The notes: generated by a model from the letters alone, not told the origin. A DNA stretch of 47,420 nucleotides from Nemertoderma westbladi (GCA_032718475.1 JAUCBJ010002486.1:1-47420), one strand, 5' to 3'. Shown: positions 11,531 through 21,469, counted from the first letter of the stretch. Numbers and translations are program-made.

Positions 11531-12091
11531 ACTATGAAGGCTGGTTTTTGGGACTGACTTTCATCCAAATGTGGCCCCTTTTAAACCCGGTGTGGGGTCA
11601 AGTTGACCCCTAATTATCACCTAAACACAGTTTGTCTTTCTTGTGCAGTGATTTTACGTTCAACCCATGTAAAATATAATTAATATGTGGTTGTGAAACT
11701 GACCAATAACCGATTACTGATGAATGTCAATAGAGTTTGCTGGCCATCAATTATTCCTTTGCTAATAACTGGGTGAGATTAATAGGTGGGTGAAGGTTGG
11801 CGCACTGAATATTTCCGCATACAGGCGCATTGGATATTAACGGAATGAAATATTTCGGTGGGAAAGGGGGAAAAGGGAATAATTGTGTAGTGATTATTGC
11901 ATTTTAAAATCAGAATCATGACGGAGTGTATTTTGTATGTTTGCCTACGGAGGCGCGAAAAATCGATTACAGACGATAAAAGATACCTCCAGATCTAGAG
12001 ACTTTTTTGAGTTAGATGTTGTATATGAGGACGGTTTACTATTAATATATAAACCGATATAGCTTTGGAAACGTGCTTGAGTTTAGCGCCG
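11531..12091. other. No gene recognised
   Basis: Moderately AT-rich, with no frame showing a domain. It ends where the minus-strand LINE begins. Confidence 0.4.
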
Positions 12092-13290
12092 CTAATAAGG
12101 ACTGGGTATAGATAAGTGTGATTTGAAAAATTTGAAAATAAAATATGCTATATATTCAATTTTATTAATATTGAGGGGCAGTTTGTTGTCAGTGAGCCAG
12201 TCAGAAACACATGAGAGATTGGCGTTGACCTTGCCAGTAGACACAAGATTAGAACTGGATTTAGATCTGTGGATTAAAGATTTGTCATCAGCGAAGAGAA
12301 TGCTGAGGAAAGGACTGCAGTTGGGGAGGTCATTAACGTAAAGTAGGAACAGTAGAGGGCCAAGTACAGAACCTTGAGGAACACCTGTTAGTAAGTGATT
12401 AGTACGGGAATTAACGCCGCCGAGTGAGACAAACTGGGAACGGTCATGGAGATAGTTATAGATAGTGGAGTTCCACGGATTCCATAGCAACTCAGTTTTC
12501 TTAACAGGATTTTATGATCTAGAACATCGAATGCTTTACGTAGATCGAGGAAGATTACTGAGGTTAACTCGTTCTAAATCAAAATTGATTCAGGCAGATG
12601 ATATTAAATTTGTCCAGTGAGTCCATGTGATAAGTATAATATCAATTTACAATTATATAATATATAATTGGGGAGGATGCAATACATAAAATGCATAAAA
12701 TAACAATTAATATAAGTGATAGAAACTGCACAAAATAAATTAGTTGCTGTATAAATTACACGACTGGCAAATAACTTATATACGGGTATTAAAATATATA
12801 ACTCGTAAATGTATGTATATCTTATATTGGTTACTTTCAGTTTTAATCATGGAGCGAAAAACCCGGAAACTAAACGTCGTACAGTCCGTGGTGTGGAGTG
12901 TCGGCCGTTCCCATCACTGACGCAGCATTTCCCACCAAAATCGCCACAGCAAGGCGCTGCAGGAGAAACTGGTGGGAGCGGGGTTCGTGCGTGGCGATGT
13001 GGAGGCGGGACCCGACCTCCCGTAGGAAGGTGGCAGTCTCGGGTCCTGGGCGGCCGAAAGTCTCATAGGCCACGGGGTTGAATAAGTGGCCCCGCTCCAT
13101 CACCTCCCAGTGATAAGTTGAGTATTAATAATTATTTCAAACACTTTGTTGAAAACTGAAAGTAAGGATATCGGGCGATAATTTGCAGATTGGAGAGATT
13201 TTACCAAACTTCAGATTCTTTCTAAACTTTTAAGGACTAAATACACCAAGTTTGGTTTATTTTTATCAAGGAATGACTGAGTTATTAGCG
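12092..13290 (-). pseudogene. LINE reverse transcriptase (CR1/Jockey-like), interrupted
   Basis: On the minus strand, 13290-13115 reads 'ANYRPISLLSVFNKVFE' (fingers). 12590-12490 reads 'VIFLDLRKAFDVLDH' (block A) and 12490-12092 reads 'GVPQGSVLGPLLFLLYVNDL' (QG block) and 'LFADDKSL' (FADD catalytic block). This is a different family from the RTE-like copies in the window. A foreign stretch (about 12600-13110), including a GC-rich patch, separates the two parts, and stops and a frameshift near 12490 break it. The 5' endonuclease part is missing. Confidence 0.8.
12870..13103 (-). pseudogene. GC-rich coding-like remnant inside the LINE
   Basis: A 77-codon minus-strand frame in a GC-rich island reads 'HLFNPVAYETFGRPGPETA' and 'GNAASVMGT'. 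This resembles the C-terminal tails of reverse-transcriptase-containing proteins seen repeatedly in invertebrate genomes, but I cannot place the family. Its base composition differs sharply from the AT-rich flanks, so it is probably a fragment inserted between the two halves of the LINE. Confidence 0.4.
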
Positions 13291-14489
13291 ATCATAAATT
13301 AGACAACGACGACGACAGACGACTCGTTAATGGCACCCATGTCAAGGGTTCGATTTACAAGGGTACAATTATAATTTATTATTGGTGTTTTGGGTGAATT
13401 AATGGTTTCATATTATTATAACTTTCATTGAGCACAGCTGTACAAATCATTCAAAAAACTCATTGCCGACTTTGCAAAGTGTGCTACGAAAGTTATTCTT
13501 TACTACAGTATAAGTAAGTGGCGCAAAACAGCCGTAGATATGGCTATTCAAATTCATACAGCTAGCTGGTTCTTTATGTACTGTATGTATTGATGTGAAT
13601 CCTCTTGAATAAACAACTGAATGCTAACCTCTGAACTTGTGTTGGATGTCTCCGTCAATTGCACCTGGTACATTATCGGTGGATCATTCAACTGGAACCC
13701 GACTGGAGGTTTCCATGCAAACACAGAGACATTGTTGCCAACAATGAGAACTTGTAAATCATCCGGAGCGAGGGTGTAAACTATATAGGAAACGAATAGT
13801 CATTAATATATATGAAATTTGTATGATCCTGAACACCGCTGTGGTATTATAGTAGGGCAGATTAATGTAAAATCATTCAAATTGTGATACAAGCATGAAA
13901 TTTGGTACGAACGTTGCTTTGGGATCACTTTGCAAGAAAAATGTGCTAGCCACTTGGAATTCAGACATGGCGGCAACAAGTTCAGGTTTCCATGTCAACC
14001 AGTACTTAATATGATATATATAACCCTTAAATCTGGTGGAAGTTTCCAGAAAATGATTTTCATATATGTACATATGTGCACTACATTTTGAAAAATATAT
14101 GTTGAATATATAATTTTCATATAATTTGTTTGTTTCCTGAGAAACCGATATAAATTAAAATTTGAAATTTTTGAGTCATCTGCATCATGATATATTTGTT
14201 AAAATAAATAGGTTTGCTTTTATGTGTTCTCGTTTATAATTACAGTTCCAATCGAGATGAGTGTTGTGTTTAAGTAAAGTTATGTTAAAATAATCGTAAT
14301 CGTAAAATTGTTTAGCAACCACATCCATCATTCTTTCCATTTAAATAACTTTATTTTGAGGCTTAAATTTTATATAATTTTCGGATGACTTCTTATAATG
14401 TTGATTAACGATCATTGTTCGAAGTGATTCTAGAAATATTTTAATTGAGTTGTTGCCATGGCAACTATGGTAAACATGCTTAAGTACTT
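13291..14489. other. No gene; possible LTR-like end
   Basis: No coding sequence. 13600-13690 has an AATAAA (13610-13615) followed by 'gtgttggatgtctccgtcaa' and 'ttatcggtggatc', which looks like the end of an LTR followed by a primer-site-like segment. No partner LTR or pol sequence is present. The rest is AT-rich. Confidence 0.35.
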
Positions 14490-14744
14490 AAGTTGGAGCC
14501 AGTTCCCAAGAAGGCAACCTACCACTCTATGGTTCTTTTTGGGGAATCTCATTGATCTCGATTGCTGCAAAGCTATACAATAAAATTTTATTAAATCGCA
14601 TCAGGGATCCCATTGAGAGAATGCTCAGTGGAAATCAGAATGGGTTCCGTAAAGGTCGTGGGACCATGGAACCCATTTTGGAACTTAGAAGGATAATTGA
14701 AGAGTTATTAAAAAAGAAAGACAGGCATCTGGCTGTTATCTTTG
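14490..14744 (+). pseudogene. RTE-like LINE reverse transcriptase, segment 1 of 3
   Basis: Reads 'GISLISIAAKLYNKILLNRI' (the finger block with 'isL' and 'K.....L..R') and 'NQNGFRKGRGT' (FRxGR block), then a segment leading to catalytic block A. It stops at 14744, where the Ty3/gypsy element begins. The next residues of block A ('DFFKAFDSVSR') are found at 19696, beyond that element. The 5' part of the LINE is missing, so it was truncated before the later insertions. Confidence 0.85.
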
Positions 14745-14873
14745 TGACGTATATGAGTAGGGGGGTTTGGTGAACTTAGTATGACGTATATTAATGGTGT
14801 TGATATAAGTATGGAAATAGAACAAACCAAGCATTAGGCCTAGGTGTACTGTAAATAGCAGAAGTACTACACA
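14745..14873 (-). repeat. 3' LTR of the GC-rich Ty3/gypsy element (129 bp)
   Basis: It shares 78 identical bp (14745-14822) and its terminal 'gaagtactacaca' with the other LTR. The two differ in the middle (an indel of about 22 bp). LTRs this short are unusual; many Ty3/gypsy LTRs are 200-500 bp. Confidence 0.85.
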
Positions 14874-14890
14874 TACTTCTTTCCTGCATT
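14874..14890 (-). promoter_or_regulatory. Polypurine tract (plus-strand primer site)
   Basis: The minus strand reads GCAGGAAAGAAGTA immediately before the 3' LTR starts TGTGTAG. A purine run at this position primes plus-strand DNA synthesis in LTR elements. Confidence 0.65.
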
Positions 14891-15039
14891 GTTTTTGGTT
14901 GCCTAGCAACGATACACTATGTTGCTGAGTTACAGTGCTAGGATACCAATACAGCTAAACTTGATTGCTTTTACAGCACTAGAGCAAGAATATAGTATTT
15001 ATATTGTAGATATCTGTCTCCCGATTGTGTATTTCACAA

Positions 15040-18000
15040 CTATAGCGGGTCTGTGAATCCATAGCGCTGGGGGGGTCGGATATTGCGCCCAGAACGTGTA
15101 CTTGATTGAGTCCGTTGGTCCGCGCGTTGTGGTGGGGTTGGTGAGGCGATGTCGGCCCAGGTCGGGGGTGTCACTGGCCGAGGGGCCTCGGGCTCTGGGG
15201 CAGCGGGCGGAGCGATTTGCGGGATAACCGGGGGAGGGCTGGGTAGGATCGGGGTGGGAGTGGGTTGTCCACCTTCCGAGGCGGTGCGTGGGCGGAGGAA
15301 GACGCGGTTGCGCCGCAGGACGCGTCCACTCTCCTGGCGGACCATGTAGTCGTGGTTCGCCAGCGCCTCGACGACCACGCCTCGTCCCGTCCAACGCTTG
15401 GTGGTAGCGTCCTGGACGAGGACGGGTGTCCCTACGGGCATGACATGGAGGGGGCGGGTGCGGAGGTCGTAGGCTGCGCGGAGGTTGCTTTTAGTCTGTT
15501 CGGCAACCTCGTCGAGTTCCTGGAAGCTCTTCCTCCACTTGGGGTCGAATGAGTTGAAGTGGGCGGGCAAAGCTTCCCGGATATTGCGTCCGTAGAGGAG
15601 TTCCGCAGGTGAGCGCCCTCCATATCGTGGGGTGTTGCGGAACGCGAGTATACCCTGGGCTATAAGGTCGACGTCGTGGTCAGCGCCCCGGACGAGTCGC
15701 TTCATCGCCTTGACGGCGGCTTCGGCGTGGCCGTTTGTGCGGGGTAGGTGGGGCGACGACGGGTTTAAGTGAACCCCCCAGTTGTTGAGGAAGTTCTTCA
15801 CGGCCTCGGATACGAACTGTGGGCCGCCATCTGGATGGAACTCCAGGGGGACTGCTGTGGCGAGGAACAGGAGCCGGAGTTTACGGATGATGGCAGCGGA
15901 TGTCGTATCGGAACCGAGGAGGAACAACGTGGGCCAGCCGGTATATTCGTCGGTAGCGACCATGTAGTTGGTGCTGTCGACGACGAACAGGTCGGCGTGG
16001 ATCCTCTGGAATGGGCGGGTGGCCTCGGGGTTCCGTTGGATGGGTTCCGGTGCGTGGGAGGGCAGGGACGACTGGCAGGACTGGCAGCGTTCGATGGCGA
16101 CGGCGATGTCGTTCGATATCGTAGGCCACCAGACCGACCGGGCCGCGCGTTCCCGGGTTTTATTGAGTCCCTGGTGGGCGGCGTGGAGCAGTCGGAGGGT
16201 GTTGGGCCGGAGCGCCCCCGGGATGTAGATCTGCGGCCCACGAAGGATTACTCCATCATGGACCATCAGTTCCGTGCGGTGCTGGAAGTAGGGCCGCATG
16301 TCGTCGTTAGCCACGTTGTGGCGGGACGTCGGCCAGCCGTCCCGGATCGTGGCGAGGAGCGCCACATAGATCGGGTCGGCGGCACCGGCTGTCCGGATCT
16401 CCTGGAGGCGGGCATCGCGGTCGTCGATCGTCGGAATGGACTCGGCGAGAGCAGCGGAGACAATAAACTCGCGGTCGTTGTCATCTTCGGCTGCGAGGAC
16501 GAAGTCGTCCGGAGTGGGTTTTTTGCGTGGGCAGCGGGAGAACGCGTCGGCGACGAGGTGGCGGGCCCCCTTCTGGTGGCGCGCGGTAAAGTTAAACCGC
16601 GAGAGGGCCGTCTTCAGCTTTAGTAGCCGATCGTTGGTGACTTGGTCGAGTCGCCTGTCATTTAGGATGGGTATTAAGGGGCTGCAGTCGGTGACTAGTT
16701 CGAAGTGGTTCAGCCCATGTAGAAAGTAGCGGCATTTATGAGCCGCCCAGGCCGCCCCGAGGGCCTCCAGCTCGGCCATCCCGGACCAGTTCGCCTCGTG
16801 TTTGGCGAGTGTTCGGGAGCCGCACTGGATGGTGAGCCATCGGTTTGGGGCCGGGTCCCACTGCCGGAGGAGGAAGCCGAGGCCGTGGAGGCGCGAGGCG
16901 TCAGTCAGTAGTTCAGTCCGCCTGTCGGGGTGGAAACCTGAGAGGTATAGTGGACTCGACAGCGCGGTCCGGGTTGCCTCGAACGCGTTCTGGTGCTGCG
17001 GAAGCCAAACCCAGGCGGCCCTGTCCGTGTTGAGACTGCGGAGGGGGTCGACGAGTTGGGAGATCTCGGGAGTCGAGTTTCCCAACTGTTGGGCGAGGCC
17101 CAGGAAGGAACGGAGTTCGCGGCGGTTAGTTGGGGCCGGGAAGTGGCGGAGGTCGTCGGTGAGGGCCGGATCGATCCGGTAGTGCCCGTGACTGACGAGG
17201 TAGCCCCCGAACCGGACCTCGGGGAGGCAGTACTGGACTTTGTCGGTGTTCAGCGATACGTTGGCGGTGTCGCAGGCTGCGAGGACGCGGGCGACGGCCT
17301 CCGGGTGTTCCTCGGCCGTGTCAGTGTGGATGATGACATCCTCCACTATCCGCCCGATGTTGGGGACTCCGCTGAGAGCGCGCGCCATCCTCGCGTTAAA
17401 CACATCGGAGCTGCCGTGCCACCCCATGGGCATCCGCCGGTAGCGGAAGTGGCCGCGTGGGGTTGTGAAGGTGGTGAGACGGCGGCTGGCGAGGTCGAGG
17501 CCCACCTGGTGAAACCCTTTAAGACCGTCGAGAACGGTGAAGTAGCGGGCCGAGGTGGGAATTCTCGAGACGACGTGGAACGGAGAGGGGGAGAAGTAGT
17601 TGGGGCGAACTGTGGCTTTATTAAGTTCGCGTAAATCAACCGTTATGCGGACTTTGTTGGGGTCGCTTTTCTTCCGCGTAACGACCATCGGGCTGAGCCA
17701 CTCGCCCGGGTTGTTCTCGTCCCCGGCGGGCTCCAGGATCCCCATGGCGATCTGGTCGTCGAGTTCCCGGTTGAACGCGGCCTCCAGGTTGACAGGGATG
17801 GAGCGGTTCGTATAGGACTGGTTGGGCTGGGCGCCGGGGGTGAGGTTGATGGTGAGTTCCCCTCCCGCCATGACTCGGCACTGCCCTGACAGTGGGCGGG
17901 GGAAACGGCGGTGTAGGGCTTCCCAGTCGGAGTGGGCGGATGCTACTGGGGGTGCCGGAGCGCCCGGTGGGGGTGACGGTGTGTTGGCGTTGGGTTTGGG

Positions 18001-18207
18001 TGGCCCAACAGGGACTGGTGGCTGGGCATCGGTGGGTGGCGGCGGCGTGATTGGCTTGGTTTGTTCTATAACCATGTGGTTCGTAATTGCCGCCAAGTTG
18101 CCACCGCGGAGTATCGGACTCCGCAGTACTCCCAGGGTGAAACACACCCTTCGGGAGAGGAGGGGCTGTTGCAACCCGTCGAGCACCCATAGGTCGGTGG
18201 TGCACAC
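15040..18207 (-). CDS. pol: Ty3/gypsy Pol: reverse transcriptase, RNase H, integrase
   Basis: A 1055-codon open frame. In order: the tail of the protease; reverse transcriptase with 'RITVDLRELNKATV', 'FTVLDGLKGFHQVGLD' and 'MPMGWHGSSDVFNARM'; RNase H with 'ELLTDASRLHGLGF' and 'HLVADAFSR'; integrase with an H2C2 finger ('LLHAAHQG...CQSCQ'), a core with D739, D793 and E829 (35 residues between the last two), and a GPY/F-like C-terminal module ('KRWTGRGVV'). The usual YxDD box of the reverse transcriptase is changed to I-V-E-D (E289, D290), so the first catalytic aspartate is a glutamate. That should cripple polymerase activity unless this lineage naturally uses it. The long frame is otherwise intact, so the copy is young. 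It has no ATG of its own and would be made by frameshifting from Gag. Confidence 0.93.
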   Translation of the reverse strand: MCTTDLWVLDGLQQPLLSRRVCFTLGVLRSPILRGGNLAAITNHMVIEQTKPITPPPPTDAQPPVPVGPPKPNANTPSPPPGAPAPPVASAHSDWEALHRRFPRPLSGQCRVMAGGELTINLTPGAQPNQSYTNRSIPVNLEAAFNRELDDQIAMGILEPAGDENNPGEWLSPMVVTRKKSDPNKVRITVDLRELNKATVRPNYFSPSPFHVVSRIPTSARYFTVLDGLKGFHQVGLDLASRRLTTFTTPRGHFRYRRMPMGWHGSSDVFNARMARALSGVPNIGRIVEDVIIHTDTAEEHPEAVARVLAACDTANVSLNTDKVQYCLPEVRFGGYLVSHGHYRIDPALTDDLRHFPAPTNRRELRSFLGLAQQLGNSTPEISQLVDPLRSLNTDRAAWVWLPQHQNAFEATRTALSSPLYLSGFHPDRRTELLTDASRLHGLGFLLRQWDPAPNRWLTIQCGSRTLAKHEANWSGMAELEALGAAWAAHKCRYFLHGLNHFELVTDCSPLIPILNDRRLDQVTNDRLLKLKTALSRFNFTARHQKGARHLVADAFSRCPRKKPTPDDFVLAAEDDNDREFIVSAALAESIPTIDDRDARLQEIRTAGAADPIYVALLATIRDGWPTSRHNVANDDMRPYFQHRTELMVHDGVILRGPQIYIPGALRPNTLRLLHAAHQGLNKTRERAARSVWWPTISNDIAVAIERCQSCQSSLPSHAPEPIQRNPEATRPFQRIHADLFVVDSTNYMVATDEYTGWPTLFLLGSDTTSAAIIRKLRLLFLATAVPLEFHPDGGPQFVSEAVKNFLNNWGVHLNPSSPHLPRTNGHAEAAVKAMKRLVRGADHDVDLIAQGILAFRNTPRYGGRSPAELLYGRNIREALPAHFNSFDPKWRKSFQELDEVAEQTKSNLRAAYDLRTRPLHVMPVGTPVLVQDATTKRWTGRGVVVEALANHDYMVRQESGRVLRRNRVFLRPRTASEGGQPTPTPILPSPPPVIPQIAPPAAPEPEAPRPVTPPTWADIASPTPPQRADQRTQSSTRSGRNIRPPQRYGFTDPL

Positions 18208-18244
18208 AGTTCCGAGGGCGGTGCACTGGAGGGTGGCGTAAATA

Positions 18245-18512
18245 TCCCCTTAAAGGTCCACCCGAGGCGGCTCCCATTGGCGAGGCGGGGTGCCAGCGGG
18301 GTCTCAGAGTCCTTGTGGCTCGTCATCGGTTGGCCGTCGGGGTGGCGGAGGTTCTCGTGGCGGCCTCCGAACGCCCTGTAGATCCGCCAAGGGATGGTGG
18401 TCACGTTGGCTCCGGAGTCCGGGAGGAACTGCAGCTCCGGGATACCGCGGGTCGGGTCCTTGGTGACCTGGAAGCCGATGGTCACAGTTTCGAGGGCCTC
18501 GAGTCTCTCCAT
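18245..18512 (-). pseudogene. Protease region of the Ty3/gypsy element
   Basis: Contains 'FLPDSGANVTTIPW', the D-S-G active-site signature of a retroviral-type aspartic protease, preceded by a hydrophobic strand. The domain continues in the pol frame after a shift of one base near 18245, and a TAG at 18633-18635 lies upstream in the protease frame. One shift between Gag and Pol is normal in this family; a second inside the protease looks like a disabling indel, or a sequence error in a G run. Confidence 0.7.
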
Positions 18513-19516
18513 GGCCGAGACGTCCGGGATGGAGTCCAGGTCGAGTCCGTCCAGGATCGTGGACCAGACCTGGGCGTTGTGGGCGGACTCGTGGTCGTCC
18601 CGTCCGTTGTCGGGTTCCTGGGTGGTGTAGTCCTAGTCCGTGGGTTCGGCGTTGGGCGGCTGCGGCACATTCGGTCGTAGTGGCCGACTTGGTTGCAGTG
18701 GCGGCAACGGGCCGTAGCGCCCGGACAACGTTTGCCGGCCTGGTGTGGGGGGTAACCGCACTGAGGGCACTTGGAGGATGACTTCGGTTGTCGCTCCTCG
18801 TGGACCGGGCCCTGTTGGTAGCGCCGGGGTGCGGCTGTAACGCGGGTGACGGCGGCGGCGGGGTTCGAGGGCAGGGCGAGCGATGCGGCGTCCTTGCGCG
18901 CTGCCCAGACGGCTTGGGCGAGCCGCAGTGCGTCGCCGAGGGAACAGTCGTTGGGGAGACGGAGGAGTTGCTCTGTAACTTCTTTGTCGCCGAATCCCGC
19001 AGTGAACTGGTCCAGGAGGCGGTCCTCTTGGTGGGCCTCCTTAGTGGCGAGCGCGGCGAAGTCGCACTTGGCGGCCAGGTCCCGGAGGGCGACGAGGAAG
19101 GACTCCGGACTCTCCTCGGGGAGGCGGTGACGTCGGGCCAACTGCTGCCGGTAAACCCGTCGGTTGGTCCCGCCGTCGATGTGCCGCCCCAACTGATCGA
19201 TGACGTCCTCCGAGTTCGCGTTTTGTTCGGTAGTAAGGGCGAGCCCCTTTACTACCGCGTTAGTGGCGCGAGAGAACGCCGTAGTGAGCGCGGCGCGACG
19301 TAGACAGAGGGTGGATCGACGTAGGTCGTTGGTGACGGCAGCATCCGGGGGATTCGCCGGGTCGGAGGTGAACAGGTTGAGGAGTCCCGATGTGGCGAGG
19401 AAGGCGTCCCATTCATCCTTCCAGAGGTCCCACGTTGTCTTCTCCGACTCGATGTCGAAGGCGGGCGGGGAGCTTCGCAGGATGAAGGTGTGGGGGTTGC
19501 GTGGATCTGTCGCCAT
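18482..19516 (-). CDS. gag: Ty3/gypsy Gag with two CCHC-type zinc knuckles
   Basis: Start chosen at the first ATG on the minus strand (19516; 'MATDPRNPHTF'). The capsid region shows 'WDLWKDEWDAFLATSG' and a Gag pattern, 'Y-R-Q-Q-L-x-R-R-x-x-L-P-E-E-S-x-E-S-F', of the retrotransposon gag/UBN2 type. The C-terminus has two Cys/His clusters: 'CPQCGYPPHQAGKRC' (C-x2-C-x4-H-x5-C) and 'CRHCNQVGHYDRMC' (C-x2-C-x4-H-x4-C), for RNA packaging. The tail after the knuckles is Pro/Thr/Arg-rich and overlaps the start of the protease frame. Confidence 0.85.
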   Translation of the reverse strand: MATDPRNPHTFILRSSPPAFDIESEKTTWDLWKDEWDAFLATSGLLNLFTSDPANPPDAAVTNDLRRSTLCLRRAALTTAFSRATNAVVKGLALTTEQNANSEDVIDQLGRHIDGGTNRRVYRQQLARRHRLPEESPESFLVALRDLAAKCDFAALATKEAHQEDRLLDQFTAGFGDKEVTEQLLRLPNDCSLGDALRLAQAVWAARKDAASLALPSNPAAAVTRVTAAPRRYQQGPVHEERQPKSSSKCPQCGYPPHQAGKRCPGATARCRHCNQVGHYDRMCRSRPTPNPRTRTTPPRNPTTDGTTTSPPTTPRSGPRSWTDSTWTPSRTSRPWRDSRPSKL

Positions 19517-19565
19517 GTTGTTAATGGGGAATAGTAGGAGTTCGTAGGTCCAGTTTATCGGCGTG

Positions 19566-19583
19566 TTCGGAAGCACTGCGCCA
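19566..19583 (-). promoter_or_regulatory. Primer-binding site of the Ty3/gypsy element
   Basis: Directly after the 5' LTR the minus strand reads TGGCGCAGTGCTTCCG. It begins with TGG, the complement of the tRNA CCA end, as expected for tRNA-primed reverse transcription. I cannot assign the tRNA species. Confidence 0.65.
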
Positions 19584-19690
19584 TGACGTATATGAGTAGG
19601 GGGGTTTGGTGAACTTAGTATGACGTATATTAATGGTGTTGATATAAGTATGGAAATAGAAGTACAGAAGTATTACAGAAGTACTACACA
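19584..19690 (-). repeat. 5' LTR of the GC-rich Ty3/gypsy element (107 bp)
   Basis: Partner of 14745-14873. It ends at CTTTG (19691-19695), which matches the CTTTG before the other LTR. TG...CA ends on both strands support the boundary. Confidence 0.85.
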
Positions 19691-19695
19691 CTTTG

Positions 19696-19744
19696 TTGAC
19701 TTCTTCAAGGCCTTTGATTCAGTCTCTCGCTCACATATGTTCAG
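19696..19744 (+). pseudogene. RTE-like LINE reverse transcriptase, segment 2 of 3
   Basis: Reads 'VDFFKAFDSVSRSHMF', reverse transcriptase block A with its catalytic Asp. It is the continuation of segment 1 across the Ty3/gypsy insertion and is cut again after 19744 by the hAT-type element. Confidence 0.85.
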
Positions 19745-21138
19745 TAGGGTGGTGCGTTTTTTTACTTTTTTTCGATTTCGTTGTTCTACCCGTGCGCAAA
19801 AGTTGCCAAATGGTAAAAAAAAAATAAGGCAAAACAAATTTCTTTAAATTTGGTCTATATCTTCACGGATCCCAAGAGTGTTGAAATTTTTAGCCATAGC
19901 GATGCGCCATAATTAAATTTATATAGCAATATAACACGTTAATGAAAGATTAATGACTCAAGAAAGAACTTCCTACATGCATCAAATGGGTCCAAACTTA
20001 GTTAGATACCAAAATTTTAATTTTTGGATCAAGGGAACTAGTGCCACAGGCACATGGACAGAACCTACCATTTGGCGCAAGTGGTGATAATTCTCAATTT
20101 TCGCGATAGCCAACTTTGAGTTCTCCTACTGCATTAATATTATGCTCATCAGAACCGCAATGTCCGATTTAGTGGGGGTAGACAACTTCAAAACAAACGT
20201 AGAGCGAATAGTTCTGAAAATTGCAGAAAATGTGAAGTCCGGCACAAGTCTATATTACCGCCTTGATGCAAAATCGACAAATCCTCAAAAAATTTTATTT
20301 TGAATTATCTCAAGGAATCAAGAATAGACACATCTCAGAAATGATCGATGTAGTGGGTGTAGACACCTTTAAAATAAGAGTAGAGTCATTGGTTCTTGAG
20401 TTATTTTACTTAATGTCAAGACTATATCCACCAATTAATACTTGATATTGAGTTGACCCATTCCACACATTTTTACAAAAACTATAGTGAATTAATCACT
20501 ACTCTTTAATTTTGAAGGTGTCTGTATACACTAAATCAATTTGTTGCAGCGATGTGTCTATTCTTGATTCCTTGAGATAATTCAAAATAAAATTTTTTGA
20601 GGATTTGTCCATATCGCATCAAGGTGGTAATGTAGACTTGTGCCGGACTTCACATTTTCAGCGATATTTCAAAAACTATTCGCTCTACGTTTGTTTTGAA
20701 GGTGTCTACCCCCACTAAATCGGCCATTGCGGTTCTACTGAGCATAATATTAATACAGTAGGAGCAATCAAAGTTGGCCATCGCGAAAATTTAGAATTAT
20801 CATCATTTGTGCCAAATGGTAGGTTCTGTCCATGTGCCTGTGGCACTAGTTCCCTTGATCCAAAAATTAAAATTTTGGTATCTAACAAAGTTTGGACCCA
20901 TTTGATGACATTTGATGCATGCAGGAAGTTCTTTCTTGAGTCATTGATCTTTCATTAATGTGTTATAATTGCTATAAATTTAATTATGGCGCATCGCGAT
21001 GGCTCAAAATTTCAGCCCTCTTGGGATCCGTGAAGGTATAGACGAAATATTTTTTTTGCCTTATTTTTTACCATTTGGCAACTTTTGTGCACCGGTAGAA
21101 CAATGAAATCGAAAAAAAGTAAAAAACGCACCGCCCTA
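19745..21138. mobile_element. Foldback hAT-type DNA transposon
   Basis: 1394 bp, flanked by a perfect 8-bp duplication, ATGTTCAG (19737-19744 and 21139-21146), inside LINE coding sequence. The ends are TAGGGTGGTGCG and the complement of TAGGGCGGTGCG. An 8-bp target duplication with TAGGG-type ends fits the hAT superfamily. Almost the entire element is two inverted arms of about 650 bp meeting near 20440, and each arm has partly repeated subunits (the word 'gtagacacc/acaacttcaaaa' occurs twice). No transposase frame is present, so it depends on an enzyme supplied elsewhere. Confidence 0.85.
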
Positions 21139-21469
21139 ATGTTCAGCATACTTTCATTATATGGGATTCCTGATGAAATTATTGCAGCAATCAGATCAGT
21201 ATACGATGGTTCAACAACAACATTTGTGCGTACTGTTGACGGTGACACAGAACCATTTGAAGTGTTAGGGGGCGTCCTCCAGGGAGACACACTTGCACCA
21301 TTCTTGTTCATAATTGTGGTTGACTATGTTCTGCGCATGTCCTTAGATCATCATAATGATGATGGGGTGATGATAACTCCACCTACTGGCTCCAGAATTC
21401 GAGGAAATCTTGCAAAGCACCTAACTGATCTCGACTTTGCTGATGACTTAGGAGTACTCTCAGAATCAC
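21139..21469 (+). pseudogene. RTE-like LINE reverse transcriptase, segment 3 of 3
   Basis: Reads 'LSLYGIPDEIIAAI', 'GVLQGDTLAPFLFIIVVDYVL' (QG block) and 'DLDFADDLGVLSES' (FADD catalytic block). It is nearly identical to the minus-strand copy at 22410-23470. It ends abruptly at a run of 12 G (21470-21481); the C-terminal part is missing. Confidence 0.85.

Larger units (their letters stand above)
14745..19690 (-). mobile_element. Complete Ty3/gypsy LTR retrotransposon, GC-rich
   Basis: 4946 bp, transcribed right to left. It is flanked by CTTTG at 14740-14744 and 19691-19695, a 5-bp target duplication, and lies inside a LINE reverse transcriptase. Short LTRs (107 and 129 bp) start TG and end CA. 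A primer-binding-site-like TGG sequence adjoins the 5' LTR and a purine tract adjoins the 3' LTR. Gene order on the minus strand is gag with zinc knuckles, protease, reverse transcriptase, RNase H, integrase (Ty3/gypsy order). The coding region is GC-rich, in contrast with the AT-rich surroundings. The pol frame is long and open, but the protease region needs a frame change. Confidence 0.92.

Noticed and set aside
12123-12341. Plus-strand ORF of 72 codons
   Set aside because: Antisense shadow of the minus-strand LINE reverse transcriptase.
13600-13690. Solo LTR with primer-binding site
   Set aside because: Only the motif-like end is seen; no second LTR, no target duplication and no pol sequence in either orientation.
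15769-16623. Long plus-strand ORFs opposite the GC-rich pol (for example 15769-16623, 16993-17634, 18788-19303)
   Set aside because: They lie antisense to a well-supported pol/gag frame. Open antisense frames are expected in GC-rich coding DNA, and none shows a domain.
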